Below are positions 33,596-44,810 of a stretch of 64,000 nucleotides of DNA, one piece after another; position 1 is the first letter of the stretch, and every line of letters starts with the position of its first letter. Under the pieces are notes generated by a model. The model made no database searches, had not been told where the DNA came from, and worked only from the letters and a program-made list of their open reading frames with translations. The stretch covers positions 1,844,667 through 1,908,666 of the forward strand of contig SCFE01000053.1 of assembly GCA_004352715.1 (NCBI GenBank), read 5' to 3'. Position numbers and translations under genes: made by a program. The DNA is from Hofstenia miamia. Its lineage: Eukaryota; Xenacoelomorpha; Acoela.

Positions 33596-33959
33596 CATAG
33601 TCAAAGTAAATGATGTATTTTCTGATTGGCTACCTGTTAGCAAATGTTTCCCTCAGGAGACAATTCTAGGTCCCCCTCTTTTCAGTATATATATAAACGA
33701 CATGCATCCCATAACTGATTGCAATTTTATTCAATATGCCTATGATATTTGCATATTCAACAATAATAAATCAATGCATTTAGCAATTGAATCTATAGAG
33801 CATGATTGCAACAAATTGTCAACGTATTTCAAAATGTATGTTTTTCATAAATGAAAGTAAAACAGAATTTTGTATTTTGCACTCCACTACGTCTAATTAA
33901 GATATTTCAGCATTAACTCTGAATCTCAATATTATTAGGGTTCCAACTGTAGACAATTT

Positions 33960-34740
33960 TAAGTTTTAGAAGTGGATTTTCACTCGACGCTAAATTTTGA
34001 ATCTGACAATGGTTCGAAAATTGACTATAGGTATAAGAATTATGTCAATGATAATAATGCAATTTCCAGCATGCTATGTAATGCAAATATATTATTTAAT
34101 GCAAAAGGTAAAATTAATGAATCTTTTTCAGATTGGGTATGTACTAAAAATGGGGTTCCGCATAGTACTATTTTGTGTTCCTTATTTAATATTTACATAA
34201 ATGATTTGTCCTAGCAAGTACCATGTTACGTCAACAAATATGGAGATGACACAATATAATATATTTCTAATAAATTTCGTGAAAAAGCACTTCAAACTCT
34301 CGAAACAAACTGAGTTTCTCTTGCTAAATATTTTTCTTCTATAAAACTAAGAGTAAATCCACTAAAAACTTAATTTCAACGGCATTCAAATAAAACAGGT
34401 TTAAGTCTTTTAAGTACCTCGGAATAATTTTTGAAATAATTCTAAATTTTGAAGAGCAACTAAATTGTTATTAGAAAAATGGCCATATCGATTAAAGCAA
34501 TTAACTTAATTTCTCAAAAACGTCCAACTAAAGCAAAAATTCAATTAATATATGCTCTAATATTAAGTCATTTTAACTATGCCAATGTACTCTACACAGA
34601 TATAAACCAACAATTTCTCAGGAAATTCCAAGTTCAACTAAATTGGGCTATCAAAGTAGCAGTAAATAATCATAGCTTTAATAAGAATAATGAATATGGA
34701 AAATTTTTTCAATTATTTCGATATCCGCAATGTTCCTAAT
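33960..34740 (+). pseudogene. Second non-LTR RT remnant
   Basis: Plus-strand frames contain KINESFSDWVCTKNGVPHSTILC, LFNIYINDL, a YGDDT box near 34240, RVNPLKT, and a C-terminal block with KAKIQLIYALILSHFNYANVLY typical of the region after the RT palm. It repeats the motif order of the preceding remnant, so a separate copy. Frameshifted. Confidence 0.75.
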
Positions 34741-36640
34741 TGTTATTTTTATCTGATAAAGATTATCTAATCTTATTTTATCTAATGGCTGCAGCCAGTG
34801 TCATCTTTTCGTTAGTTATTTTATATTAAGATAAAATAAGAACTTTTATTATAATTTATAATAAAAAATATAACTCAAATGAATCTTTATTCAAATCGCA
34901 AGTTTCTGTGGGGAATACGTTGACTGATGCTCCACCAGTCGCATGTCTGCTGCGTAATTATTTTTCTGCATAGTTGGTTCAAACGGGCATGACAGAACAT
35001 AAAGGATATTGGCGTTTTCAATTTGATTTTGGCATTTAGCAATGATTTTTTCGAAGTTTATACACTACCCTGGAAAGTGTTCCTTGTTGTTCTAAAAACA
35101 GAGCTGACATTTATTTATTGCAACTTCGATTGTTTATCAGAGACGCTTAATGGCAAATGTTTCGTGTATTGTTATATTCATATATTAGATATACAAATGG
35201 CCATTTTCATGAAATTTCTTCGCTATATCCATTTTGTAGTGGTAATGGTAGGCAATTTTTGTTAAGTGATTTTCATATAGTACGCTTCTTTCCGTTATGT
35301 GCCATTCGTGATTCTTGTAGTAATGCATGGCCGTGTTATTTATTTATAAGGAAAGACGTTTTTTATCTTTCGCAGATCTTCTTAAAAGGCACATCTTTGT
35401 GTTGAAGTGTTGCTATTCTTTCTTTTGCAATTTCTAAGTTTGAGTAGATAGAAATAGAGAATAGGTTTTCCGTTTTTTTTCTACTTTATATCTGTGAGTT
35501 GTGTGTCTTGCGTGGTAGATATGAAGTTAATCTTTTCATCTGTTTTGTTTTCCCGTTGATGTGTCGTTTTCCCTTTGTATTTGCAATCTTTAATGAAGTT
35601 GAAGTAGGTTAGGTACTTAACTGATCTTGATCAATTTGGAGGAGCATTGCTTAAGCCAGCAGAGGTTACTGCTGTCTGTTTTGATTTTGAAACTTTTTTT
35701 ATTAATAAGAAAATGTCAAAATTGAAATTTCAAATTTTGTTGCGCCATAGTTCTATTCTAATGTACGGAATTTGTGCTTGAAAACTGTATTGGTGTCTTT
35801 TCGTCATCTTGGACTTGGCTGGGTGTAGCGTAATCGCTGGTGTCGCAATCAACGATTGATTCGTCGCGAGTGGTCTCTCATTCAGTTAGCTCTTCTCTGA
35901 TATGATGTTCCCGCAGATGTTAAATGAAAAAGGGCGCGTAGTCCATGAAAAAATTTCAAAGTGGAAAATGATTCTCGTACGTGCTCAACTCATGCAAAGT
36001 TACTAGCTCCATTCAGTAATCTTGAAAGGGAAAAAATTTTTATTCTCCATAGCATTTTAGAAAATCTATCTGCAGTCACTAACAGCATCATACTCACAAC
36101 AAAGTTCTCTACCACTGTTAGTCATCCATTTTCTCCTCAGTGAAATGGAAAGTTTTTTTAAACAAAACTTCCAATCAAAAATTACACATGCGATTGGTAG
36201 TTATATGCTGCGGATTTGCTGCTGCAGTATTATAAAGCATCACTTTGTGCTTATTCCAGCGCTGTTATTGATGATCTTAAAAGATTTTAAATAATTACAA
36301 GCCTTCCAATAAAGTAGAAAATGCCAGAGATCGTTCCTTTTCTCAACAATAAGTTCATAACAAGAGAATTAAGTGCCCTTACTAGTAAAAAATATACAAC
36401 CTTCAAACTTTGCAAAAAATTTTGTTTAGGCAATCCAGTTACCCGGAGATTATTAGCACAGAAAGAAATGCTTGCGCGCGATCAAAGAACACTTCTCTAA
36501 ATAACCATGGTAAGATTTTTTAACATAAAGGCTATTATAAATTTTTGGTAGTATCATCAAAAAATGGCCAATGAATAATGCTAGTAAGTAAAAGGCAATC
36601 ATTTTCCTATACAATATAATTTAAACGTTTTTCACAATTG
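34741..36640. other. Intergenic, with weak integrase-like traces
   Basis: No gene. On the minus strand near 35080-35240 a broken frame reads KKFHENGHLYI and further on AINKCQLC, spaced like the H-H-C-C zinc finger of retroelement integrases; suggestive only. Confidence 0.3.
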
Positions 36641-36955
36641 CTATGCTGTTAATTAAGGAGGGTCTTAAAAGTAATCCAGGGTCTAATTTTTCTGATAAGT
36701 GCTCTTTTGATAGGTACAAACATTTATTGAAAATCCACGATGATTCCCTAAAATACATACATATAAATTTTCAAAATTTATCAAGCAAATTTCCTATTTA
36801 CAAAAACTTTGTAAATTCAATAGGGACAAATTCAATTTCTGAAACATGGATAACTGATGGGGAAATTCAGACCCTTAGCCACCATTATCAATTAAGGGTG
36901 GTCAGTAGTAAAGAAAAGCAGGGGAATATATATGCAGCTTTCTCAAAATGATCAA
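36640..36955 (+). pseudogene. Non-LTR ORF2 start with degenerate 2A-like motif
   Basis: LLIKEGLKSNPGSN followed by YIHINFQNLSSKFPIYKNFVNS and SETWITDG matches the start of the CR1-like ORF2 copies at 46831 and 48240 (GDIxxNPGP, NARSL, ETWLND). The acidic and final Pro positions of the 2A motif are lost. Confidence 0.65.
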
Positions 36956-37458
36956 TTTTCAATAACTTTTTACACTTTTCTATTGATTTTGATATGAAAA
37001 AAGTTGTTTTTTCGAAATTCTGGATTTGGCAGCAAGGCAGTAAAAAAACTACAGCCATACCCGTATAAATAATTATTCAATTATACCCCCATTTTAACTA
37101 TGTGCCAATATGTTTTCGAGCAATTTTTTGCGTTTTTTAGAAAACCTCTAGAGGTCTTAATAAAAATATCAAGAATGAATAAAGTTAATCACAATTTGGT
37201 TAAAGAGAGAATTAAATCTTTAAATATTGTGAATCAATGTCTGTTTCACATCAGGTCGACAGGTACAGGTCTCATTAAAAATTTTAGTATTACATTAAAG
37301 AAAAAAGAAAATATTTTTCCAAAATTATTTTCCTTAAAATGTTAAAGTAGTTCGATTGGATGTTGTATTTACAGATATGTCTTGTTCATACATAATCAAC
37401 GCATAGAATTTAAATGGATCTGCAGGAGCACCTTGTAAAGTATATCGAAATCTAATTT

Positions 37459-37871
37459 NNNNNNNNNNNNNNNNNNNNNNNNNNNNNNNNNNNNNNNNNN
37501 NNNNNNNNNNNNNNNNNNNNNNNNNNNNNNNNNNNNNNNNNNNNNNNNNNNNNNNNNNNNNNNNNNNNNNNNNNNNNNNNNNNNNNNNNNNNNNNNNNNN
37601 NNNNNNNNNNNNNNNNNNNNNNNNNNNNNNNNNNNNNNNNNNNNNNNNNNNNNNNNNNNNNNNNNNNNNNNNNNNNNNNNNNNNNNNNNNNNNNNNNNNN
37701 NNNNNNNNNNNNNNNNNNNNNNNNNNNNNNNNNNNNNNNNNNNNNNNNNNNNNNNNNNNNNNNNNNNNNNNNNNNNNNNNNNNNNNNNNNNNNNNNNNNN
37801 NNNNNNNNNNNNNNNNNNNNNNNNNNNNNNNNNNNNNNNNNNNNNNNNNNNNNNNNNNNNNNNNNNNNNNN
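37459..37871. other. Assembly gap (413 n)
   Basis: Gap near the 3' end of the minus-strand non-LTR element. Confidence 0.99.
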
Positions 37872-38399
37872 TTTTAACCTTTGTATAGTACAAAAAATAT
37901 AAAAATACTTACTAAGGTTTAAAGTAAGTTGTTTTCTATAATTCCACTTGGTTGCAAATTGATATTATTTGTACTTAGTTACAGACTTTATTCTTTGAAT
38001 ATCCAAAAATGTTCTTTTCTTTGGTGATAATTCTAATTTAATTTTTTTCTTAAATTCTATAAAATTAGATTTTTCTTTCATTTCAGGAGATAATTTGTTC
38101 CATAGATATATACAGAAATTGATAAAGCAGTTCTTCATGATTCTTTTTCTAAATTTAAATTTTCTTTAGCACTTAGTTCTAACATCGAGTTTTGATGAAA
38201 GTTCTTTATTTGATTAAATTTTGAAAAATATTTGTAGTGATTTTAGTTTTTGTAGATAGTCTAATGAATAAAGATTGTAAATTCTTCTGATATTTTTCTA
38301 ATTGTTTTTCTCATATGATAGCTAAATTCTAATTCAACATTCTTTCTAACTTATTTGTTGATCGTTAGGTAAGTTTGTAAATCTTCATATTTGGTTGTA

Positions 38400-39162
38400 T
38401 ATAATAGAATATCATCAGCATACTGTATGCATTATATTTTATTATCAAATTTGATGTCATTTAAATAACAGGGGTCCTATTACTGAACTTTGTGGGATTC
38501 CATGGTTAATTATCATTGAATGAGATGTTATGTTTTTAATTTTTACGTATTGCTGTCTGTTATTTAAATAAGATCTAATTAAATTTATGGTTGATTCTTC
38601 AAAATTCAATATTTGTTGTAGTATATTTATTAGGATATTATGAGCAATTGAATTGAATGGCTTTGATAAATCTAGCGATAAAATGAATACGCTTTGGTCT
38701 TTGTCAAGATATTTTCTCCAATCATCTAAGATATGAATTAAGGCATCATTTGTTGATAAATTATTTTTTACCCAAATTATAACGATCAAAGTAAATTATA
38801 TTTCTCAATATAATTATTTATTTGGCTATATATTATTTTTTCAAATATTTTACTTAGTATTGAGAGTACTTAAATTGGTCTATAATTAATTGCATCTTCA
38901 GTATCACCTTTTTATGAATATGTAAGATCTGTGCTATTTTCAAATCATCCGGAAAGACAACCTCAGAAATACATTGGTTTAGGATATCGCATAATGGTCT
39001 ACATAATACTGGCATTGCTTGCCTTAAAAACCATGATGGCATTTTCGACGGTTCTTGTGATTTATTAACATTTAAGTTTTGCGATATTTTATTAAACTGA
39101 TGTAAAGTTATGAAGCAAAATTTAAATTGCTCTTTATACAGTAAATTATTGTGAATTTGCAT
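38400..39162 (-). pseudogene. RT domain of the minus-strand non-LTR element
   Basis: Frames give VNKSQEPSKMPSWFLRQAM and CISEVVFPDDLKIAQILHIHKK (N-terminal RT), then NNLSTNDALIHILDDWRKYLDK, FILSLDLSKPFNSIAHNIL (catalytic Asp block), GIPQSSVIGPLLF, and YADDILLYT near 38430. The catalytic residues are recognisable but the frame is broken in several places. Confidence 0.85.
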
Positions 39163-40496
39163 TTCATTTATAGAGATAATTTTGCCTTTGGTATCAGTAT
39201 AATTTCTTAAATTTATGAGTGTTTCATTAAGTACATTAACTATTTTTTGTTGATAAAATATGATTTCCTTTTTATCCTTTAATGATTTGATCTCTGAAGA
39301 ATTATTATTGTTGAAAATTTTTGATATAAATCTCCATTTTTATGCTATGCTTTTATTTTCAAATAGTAATTTCAAGAAATTTTGTAAATATTTTTTGCAT
39401 TTGTTAGCTACTTTGTTTCTAATATATTTATAATTTTTGTAATTTTTTTACAGTAGTTCATGTACGCATTGTGTTTCACTTAAGTTAATTGCTTTGTCTC
39501 ATTTGATAACCATTGCTTCCAGTTAAGTAATTCATTTTTATTCGTATTCTTCTTAACTTTCTTTAATGGGCATTGTTCATTAAAAAGATTGTTAAAATTT
39601 TTAGTAATGAATCGCAATTTTTCATTTATAAAATAATTTCAAATCTAAGCATAACAATTGATTTAAAAAAGTATTTTGGTCGTAATTACTTTTTGAATGA
39701 ACGTAGTGATATTCTATTTCTATTTTATTTGGTATAAACTCTTCCTTTTGGATTGCACATGTTAATAAATAATCTAAAATCAAACAATCTGCTGCAAAGT
39801 ATTTAAAATATGTGTTTCTTTTGTATTGCAAATAATGTAATCTATTAATAAAAAACTTTTTTTATGAATATGTGTTGGATTACTGGTATTAATTGGTTTC
39901 ATATCATAGATCTCTATCATATCATGAATATTTGTACGTTCTGTTGTATTTAGAGAATTTTGATTTTAATCACCCATTATTTTAATTGCAGTTTATATTT
40001 TTGAGGCTTTGTTAATTTCCTTAAGTTTTATTTTTAAAAATTCCTTATATTTTTGTCTACTAGTACAATAACTAATATTTATTAGCCTGGTGTATCCATT
40101 TATGTTTATTTCAATCCCTAAACTTTTGTACTTTGAATTCTTACAATAAATATATTTTTTTGTTTTTAAGTGTTTCGGAACAGAGAGTAGAACACCTCTG
40201 CCTCTAAATTTTTTGTTAATGCATTGTTTCTATTTTTCGTGAAAAATAATAGATTTTTTTAAACTTCGTAGTTTATCATCATTTTTAGCCATGTTTCTGT
40301 AATTCCAACAATAGAGTTTAAATCAAAATTGTTTAATAGATCATAAAATTATCATATTTTAAAGTTAATATTTATATATATAATTTTGCATTTATTAAGA
40401 TCTATTTTTTCTTTTAATTGCGTAAATGAAATGATATTTTTGTTATTAGGGGTGGATTTTTTCATACTTAGTATTTAATCTTGTAATTTCTAATTG

Positions 40497-41230
40497 TTAT
40501 TTGTATAGAGGACATTCTTTGTTAAATGTGTTATGATTTGTTGCGTTATTATTATATTTATTGTAGTTAAAACGGTTTATGCAACAATGCTGATCTTTGT
40601 TATTTTTGTAGGGACATTCTATGTAATTATGATTTTTTATGCAATACATACAATTATTAATATCATTTACGCATGCATTTTTTGTGTGACAAAATCTACC
40701 ACATTTCGAACACATTTTGACGTATAAATGATCAATGACATGCAACTTTGTAAAACCAAATCTTATTTTATTATTTAGAAGCATTGATCTCACGTTTGGA
40801 GAAACTTTGAAAATTGCTTCTTTACAATTGTAATATTTGTTGGTGTATGTAAATATTAATGAAAATTCTTCCTCTTAAATTTCATTGAATAAATTTATCG
40901 CTTCCTTCAAATAATTTGTTTTTGAAATAATCAAAATCTTTTACATCATCATACTATTGAATATTTGGTAGTTTTATCATAGTCAAGAATTTAGTTGATG
41001 ATTTTTAATGTAATATTTTTAATTTTCGATAGTTCTTTCTCAGTAATTTTGATTTCGTAATCGTTAGGACATTGCAGAATAATGTCATTTTTATTTGAAA
41101 TTGAGAGGTGATCAATGATTGCATTACTATCATCAATATTTTTTATATTTTTTTGGACATTGTGTACTATTTTTTTGCATTCATTGGCATTTAGTTTGCC
41201 ATCTTTCTGTTGTAATAATTTGATTGACAC
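40497..41230 (-). pseudogene. ORF1 (gag-like) with CCHC zinc knuckles
   Basis: The downstream part holds CSKCGRFCHTKNAC and CMYCIKNHNYIECPY plus a third partial knuckle, the zinc-knuckle array of jockey/I-type ORF1 nucleic-acid-binding proteins. The upstream part (40991-41230) contains NDIILQCPNDYEIKITEKEL, resembling the RRM-like region before the knuckles. The two are out of frame. Confidence 0.75.
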
Positions 41231-41933
41231 TGATTCTTTATTTGTGTACTTTTACGGTAGGTGAAACTTTTGGGGTATATTTATCGAGGAGAAACTGTTG
41301 TGTTTTTACTCTTGAAGTACTATCGCTTAGACAATCCAAATATTCAATTTTAATTTTAGAAATTTGAATTGGAGCATTCGATCTTGGATTGATTTGATAA
41401 TTCGAATTCATTAATTACAAATTCTAAATTTATAAATAAATTTAATAGATTGGTAACTTTTTCCTTTGCAGGACCTTTAATGGCATTGGAATAATGCAAT
41501 ATGTAGTAAATGCTAAATATGAGAATGGCAACATATGTAAAATCTCATCGCCATAGGAGATTGGAATATTAATTATTTTGAAGAAAAAGAAAAAGAAAAT
41601 TATATATTATATCCAGTAGACTTCTTACACTTAAAAATCGAATTCCAACTCGAATAGGTAAAAACTAATTAATTATATTGTTTAGGATACCATGAGTAAC
41701 TATAACTGTATCCTTTTTCTGATCATTGCATCACCTTAAAAGTAAAAATTGTAGTAGAAAAGAAAAAGAAGAAGAAGAAGAAGAAGAAAAATCTATATTC
41801 AGAAATTGTTTTAACAATAAATAGAAATACTGATAACAAATTCTGAAAGCGTCAAGAAAGTAATACAAAATTAAACAAAAAAAACAACGAATATTTACAA
41901 ATAAAAAGTGGTTAACTTGAAATATGACGATTG

Positions 41934-42122
41934 CTAATTTCTAGTAATAGAGTAATCAGGATTATAAAATTTATAAAATCGCCATTTCAGTTTTTTTATT
42001 TTATAAGTGCAAAAATATTTTTTAATATCCATTTTAAAGTTTTTTAATCTACTTATTTGTTTAATATATTTTGGTAATTCATTCCACATATTTATAGCTG
42101 TGTTTAGAAATGAATTTTTCAT
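41934..42122 (-). pseudogene. Non-LTR RT C-terminal remnant
   Basis: FLNTAINMWNELPKYIKQISRLKNFKMDIK is the widely shared (R)LWN-LP ... FK C-terminal block of jockey/CR1-type ORF2. A separate minus-strand fragment just upstream of the larger element. Confidence 0.65.
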
Positions 42123-42349
42123 TATTCGCTTCTTATACCTAATAGGTTCAATTATGTGCGTTCTTTTATTTTGTTTATTGTAGCAAGCCTCAAATTGATT
42201 GTAACTTGTTTAAAAGTTCCCTGTTTACTTACAATTTTAAAACATAAATTGAGACAAGAATCATGGGACAATATTTTCATACACGTTGATGTAGACCTAA
42301 TGTTTGAGTTTTTCTAAACATTTTTGAAGCTACATAAATATTTATTTTT

Positions 42350-42855
42350 TCAGAAAGCAAATATGAATTAGAGAAAAATCAGATACAAAGGATTTCAAAG
42401 AACAACATTGGCAAACACCTGCTTTAAAATTACTGATAAAAACGAAGACCTTGGTTTATAAAAATACCTGTTTAATAAATCTAGTGATAATTACAACTTT
42501 TGCAAATTTGCTAGAAACAAATGTAATTTAACAATTCGACAAAATGTTTAAGCGAACAAAATTTTTGAAAATCTTTAAAATAGAATTGTATCTAAAATGT
42601 AATCAATTTAAGTAATCAATGTCATAATCCTATAAATTCCATTGAAAATAATGATGGTGACGTTGTTGATAGCAACATTGATATTGATAATGCATTTAAT
42701 GTTATGCTTCTAAACTTAGGAAAATATCAAGGTGAGAATATACCCCTTCAAAGTAAGCAAATAAATTTTTCCTTTAGATTTGTCACTAAGCAAGGAGTAT
42801 TTAATGCTATGTCCAAAATAAAATCTAACAAGTCAGTAGTAATGGCCGCGGCAAC
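42350..42855 (+). pseudogene. Non-LTR EN-RT linker and RT N-terminus remnant
   Basis: RRPWFIKIPV near 42450 resembles the PWF/W linker after the endonuclease. 42704-42833 encodes ISFRF-type text: INFSFRFVTKQGVFNAMSKIKSNKS, the first RT block. At 42834 the frame passes into a different repeat (AGTAGTAATGGC) and then the gap. Confidence 0.6.
42834..42855 (-). repeat. Edge of the interspersed repeat also seen at 61090-61292
   Basis: AGTAGTAATGGCCGCGGCAAC matches, with two differences, the reverse complement of 61270-61291. The rest of the repeat is hidden in the adjacent 1000-n gap. Confidence 0.6.
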
Positions 42856-43855
42856 NNNNNNNNNNNNNNNNNNNNNNNNNNNNNNNNNNNNNNNNNNNNN
42901 NNNNNNNNNNNNNNNNNNNNNNNNNNNNNNNNNNNNNNNNNNNNNNNNNNNNNNNNNNNNNNNNNNNNNNNNNNNNNNNNNNNNNNNNNNNNNNNNNNNN
43001 NNNNNNNNNNNNNNNNNNNNNNNNNNNNNNNNNNNNNNNNNNNNNNNNNNNNNNNNNNNNNNNNNNNNNNNNNNNNNNNNNNNNNNNNNNNNNNNNNNNN
43101 NNNNNNNNNNNNNNNNNNNNNNNNNNNNNNNNNNNNNNNNNNNNNNNNNNNNNNNNNNNNNNNNNNNNNNNNNNNNNNNNNNNNNNNNNNNNNNNNNNNN
43201 NNNNNNNNNNNNNNNNNNNNNNNNNNNNNNNNNNNNNNNNNNNNNNNNNNNNNNNNNNNNNNNNNNNNNNNNNNNNNNNNNNNNNNNNNNNNNNNNNNNN
43301 NNNNNNNNNNNNNNNNNNNNNNNNNNNNNNNNNNNNNNNNNNNNNNNNNNNNNNNNNNNNNNNNNNNNNNNNNNNNNNNNNNNNNNNNNNNNNNNNNNNN
43401 NNNNNNNNNNNNNNNNNNNNNNNNNNNNNNNNNNNNNNNNNNNNNNNNNNNNNNNNNNNNNNNNNNNNNNNNNNNNNNNNNNNNNNNNNNNNNNNNNNNN
43501 NNNNNNNNNNNNNNNNNNNNNNNNNNNNNNNNNNNNNNNNNNNNNNNNNNNNNNNNNNNNNNNNNNNNNNNNNNNNNNNNNNNNNNNNNNNNNNNNNNNN
43601 NNNNNNNNNNNNNNNNNNNNNNNNNNNNNNNNNNNNNNNNNNNNNNNNNNNNNNNNNNNNNNNNNNNNNNNNNNNNNNNNNNNNNNNNNNNNNNNNNNNN
43701 NNNNNNNNNNNNNNNNNNNNNNNNNNNNNNNNNNNNNNNNNNNNNNNNNNNNNNNNNNNNNNNNNNNNNNNNNNNNNNNNNNNNNNNNNNNNNNNNNNNN
43801 NNNNNNNNNNNNNNNNNNNNNNNNNNNNNNNNNNNNNNNNNNNNNNNNNNNNNNN
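42856..43855. other. Assembly gap (1000 n)
   Basis: Scaffold-type gap, followed by (TA)n(GA)n at 43856-43905. Confidence 0.99.

Positions 43856-43905
<50 letters not shown>
43856..43905. repeat. (TA)n(GA)n compound microsatellite
   Basis: TA run continuing into a GA run immediately after the gap. The rest, to 44464, is AT-rich with no gene. Confidence 0.95.
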
Positions 43906-43907
<2 letters not shown>

Positions 43908-44464
43908 TATTTGTACATTGAGGATTCTCCGTGTACCCTTGAAACTCGCTGTGTATAGCCATGACGATTTGTAGCATATTTTTGCTTTACAGTTTAAATG
44001 TTGCGTTTTTACCACATAAGCAATTTTAATTTATAATTTATTGCTGTTGATGTGTGTTTCTTTCAATATATACATAAATTGAGCATTGTTAAGAAAGTAA
44101 AAACTAAAAATTTTTCCAAATAAATTGCTTTTTGCTTCTTATTAACGATTCCGTCAATAACAATTAAAAACCAATTTTTGAAAGCATAGTGGGTCAAAGT
44201 CGCTGTGTACGTTTGAAATTACTGCAAATACCCAGTAAACTGCCACAGTAACATCAGGTTTGTTACTAGTAACTTACTAGTCAGTATACTTACTAATGAT
44301 GAATCATATACCGCTTTAATGCTTCATTGTGGTTGCTTTATTAATTAATCCTTTTCATGGAAATCAAGAAGAGCAAACAGCAAAAATCTGTAAATGTGTT
44401 TTTAGTTATTTCTGCTAAAATGTTTAACAAATAATGATGTAAATCCGTACATATATATATATAT

Positions 44465-44701
44465 NNNNNNNNNNNNNNNNNNNNNNNNNNNNNNNNNNNN
44501 NNNNNNNNNNNNNNNNNNNNNNNNNNNNNNNNNNNNNNNNNNNNNNNNNNNNNNNNNNNNNNNNNNNNNNNNNNNNNNNNNNNNNNNNNNNNNNNNNNNN
44601 NNNNNNNNNNNNNNNNNNNNNNNNNNNNNNNNNNNNNNNNNNNNNNNNNNNNNNNNNNNNNNNNNNNNNNNNNNNNNNNNNNNNNNNNNNNNNNNNNNNN
44701 N
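44465..44701. other. Assembly gap (237 n) between duplicated flanks
   Basis: The roughly 33 bases starting 44702 repeat 44028-44060, so the gap may join overlapping copies of the same locus. Confidence 0.97.
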
Positions 44702-44810
44702 TAATTTATAATTTATTGCTGTTGATGTGTGTTTATATATATATATATAATTTTTATTTTATTATTAAGGTTATGTGGGTTATTTAATATGAACGTAACG
44801 ATGTTTAGCA

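Larger units (their letters stand above)
32585..33860 (+). pseudogene. Non-LTR retrotransposon RT remnant with nested inserts
   Basis: Broken RT pieces in order: GDIKNYRPEFNFT (near 32600), ISEHLNIYKLLSNTHFGFRKHFSTNDA (32918-33005), a degenerate DHSILIKKL block, SYLKHSQSK (33160-33189), then after an insertion VNDVFSDWLPV, ETILGPPLFSIYINDMHP (the PQGSVLGPLLF motif) and QYAYDICIF (YADD with a mutated Ala-Asp-Asp). Stops and frameshifts throughout. It is interrupted by a possible integrase remnant at 32690-32895 and by a Penelope-like fragment at 33190-33595. Confidence 0.8.
37920..41430 (-). mobile_element. Jockey/CR1-like non-LTR retrotransposon, decayed, nearly full length
   Basis: On the minus strand from right to left: ORF1 N-part (40991-41230), ORF1 zinc-knuckle part (40497-40793), APE endonuclease pieces (about 39820-40480, with FRGRGVLLSVPKHLK and INTSNPTHIHK), RT pieces (38420-39160) and a C-terminal LWNKLSPEMKEKSNF block near 38050-38110. 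Many stops and frameshifts. Confidence 0.82.
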
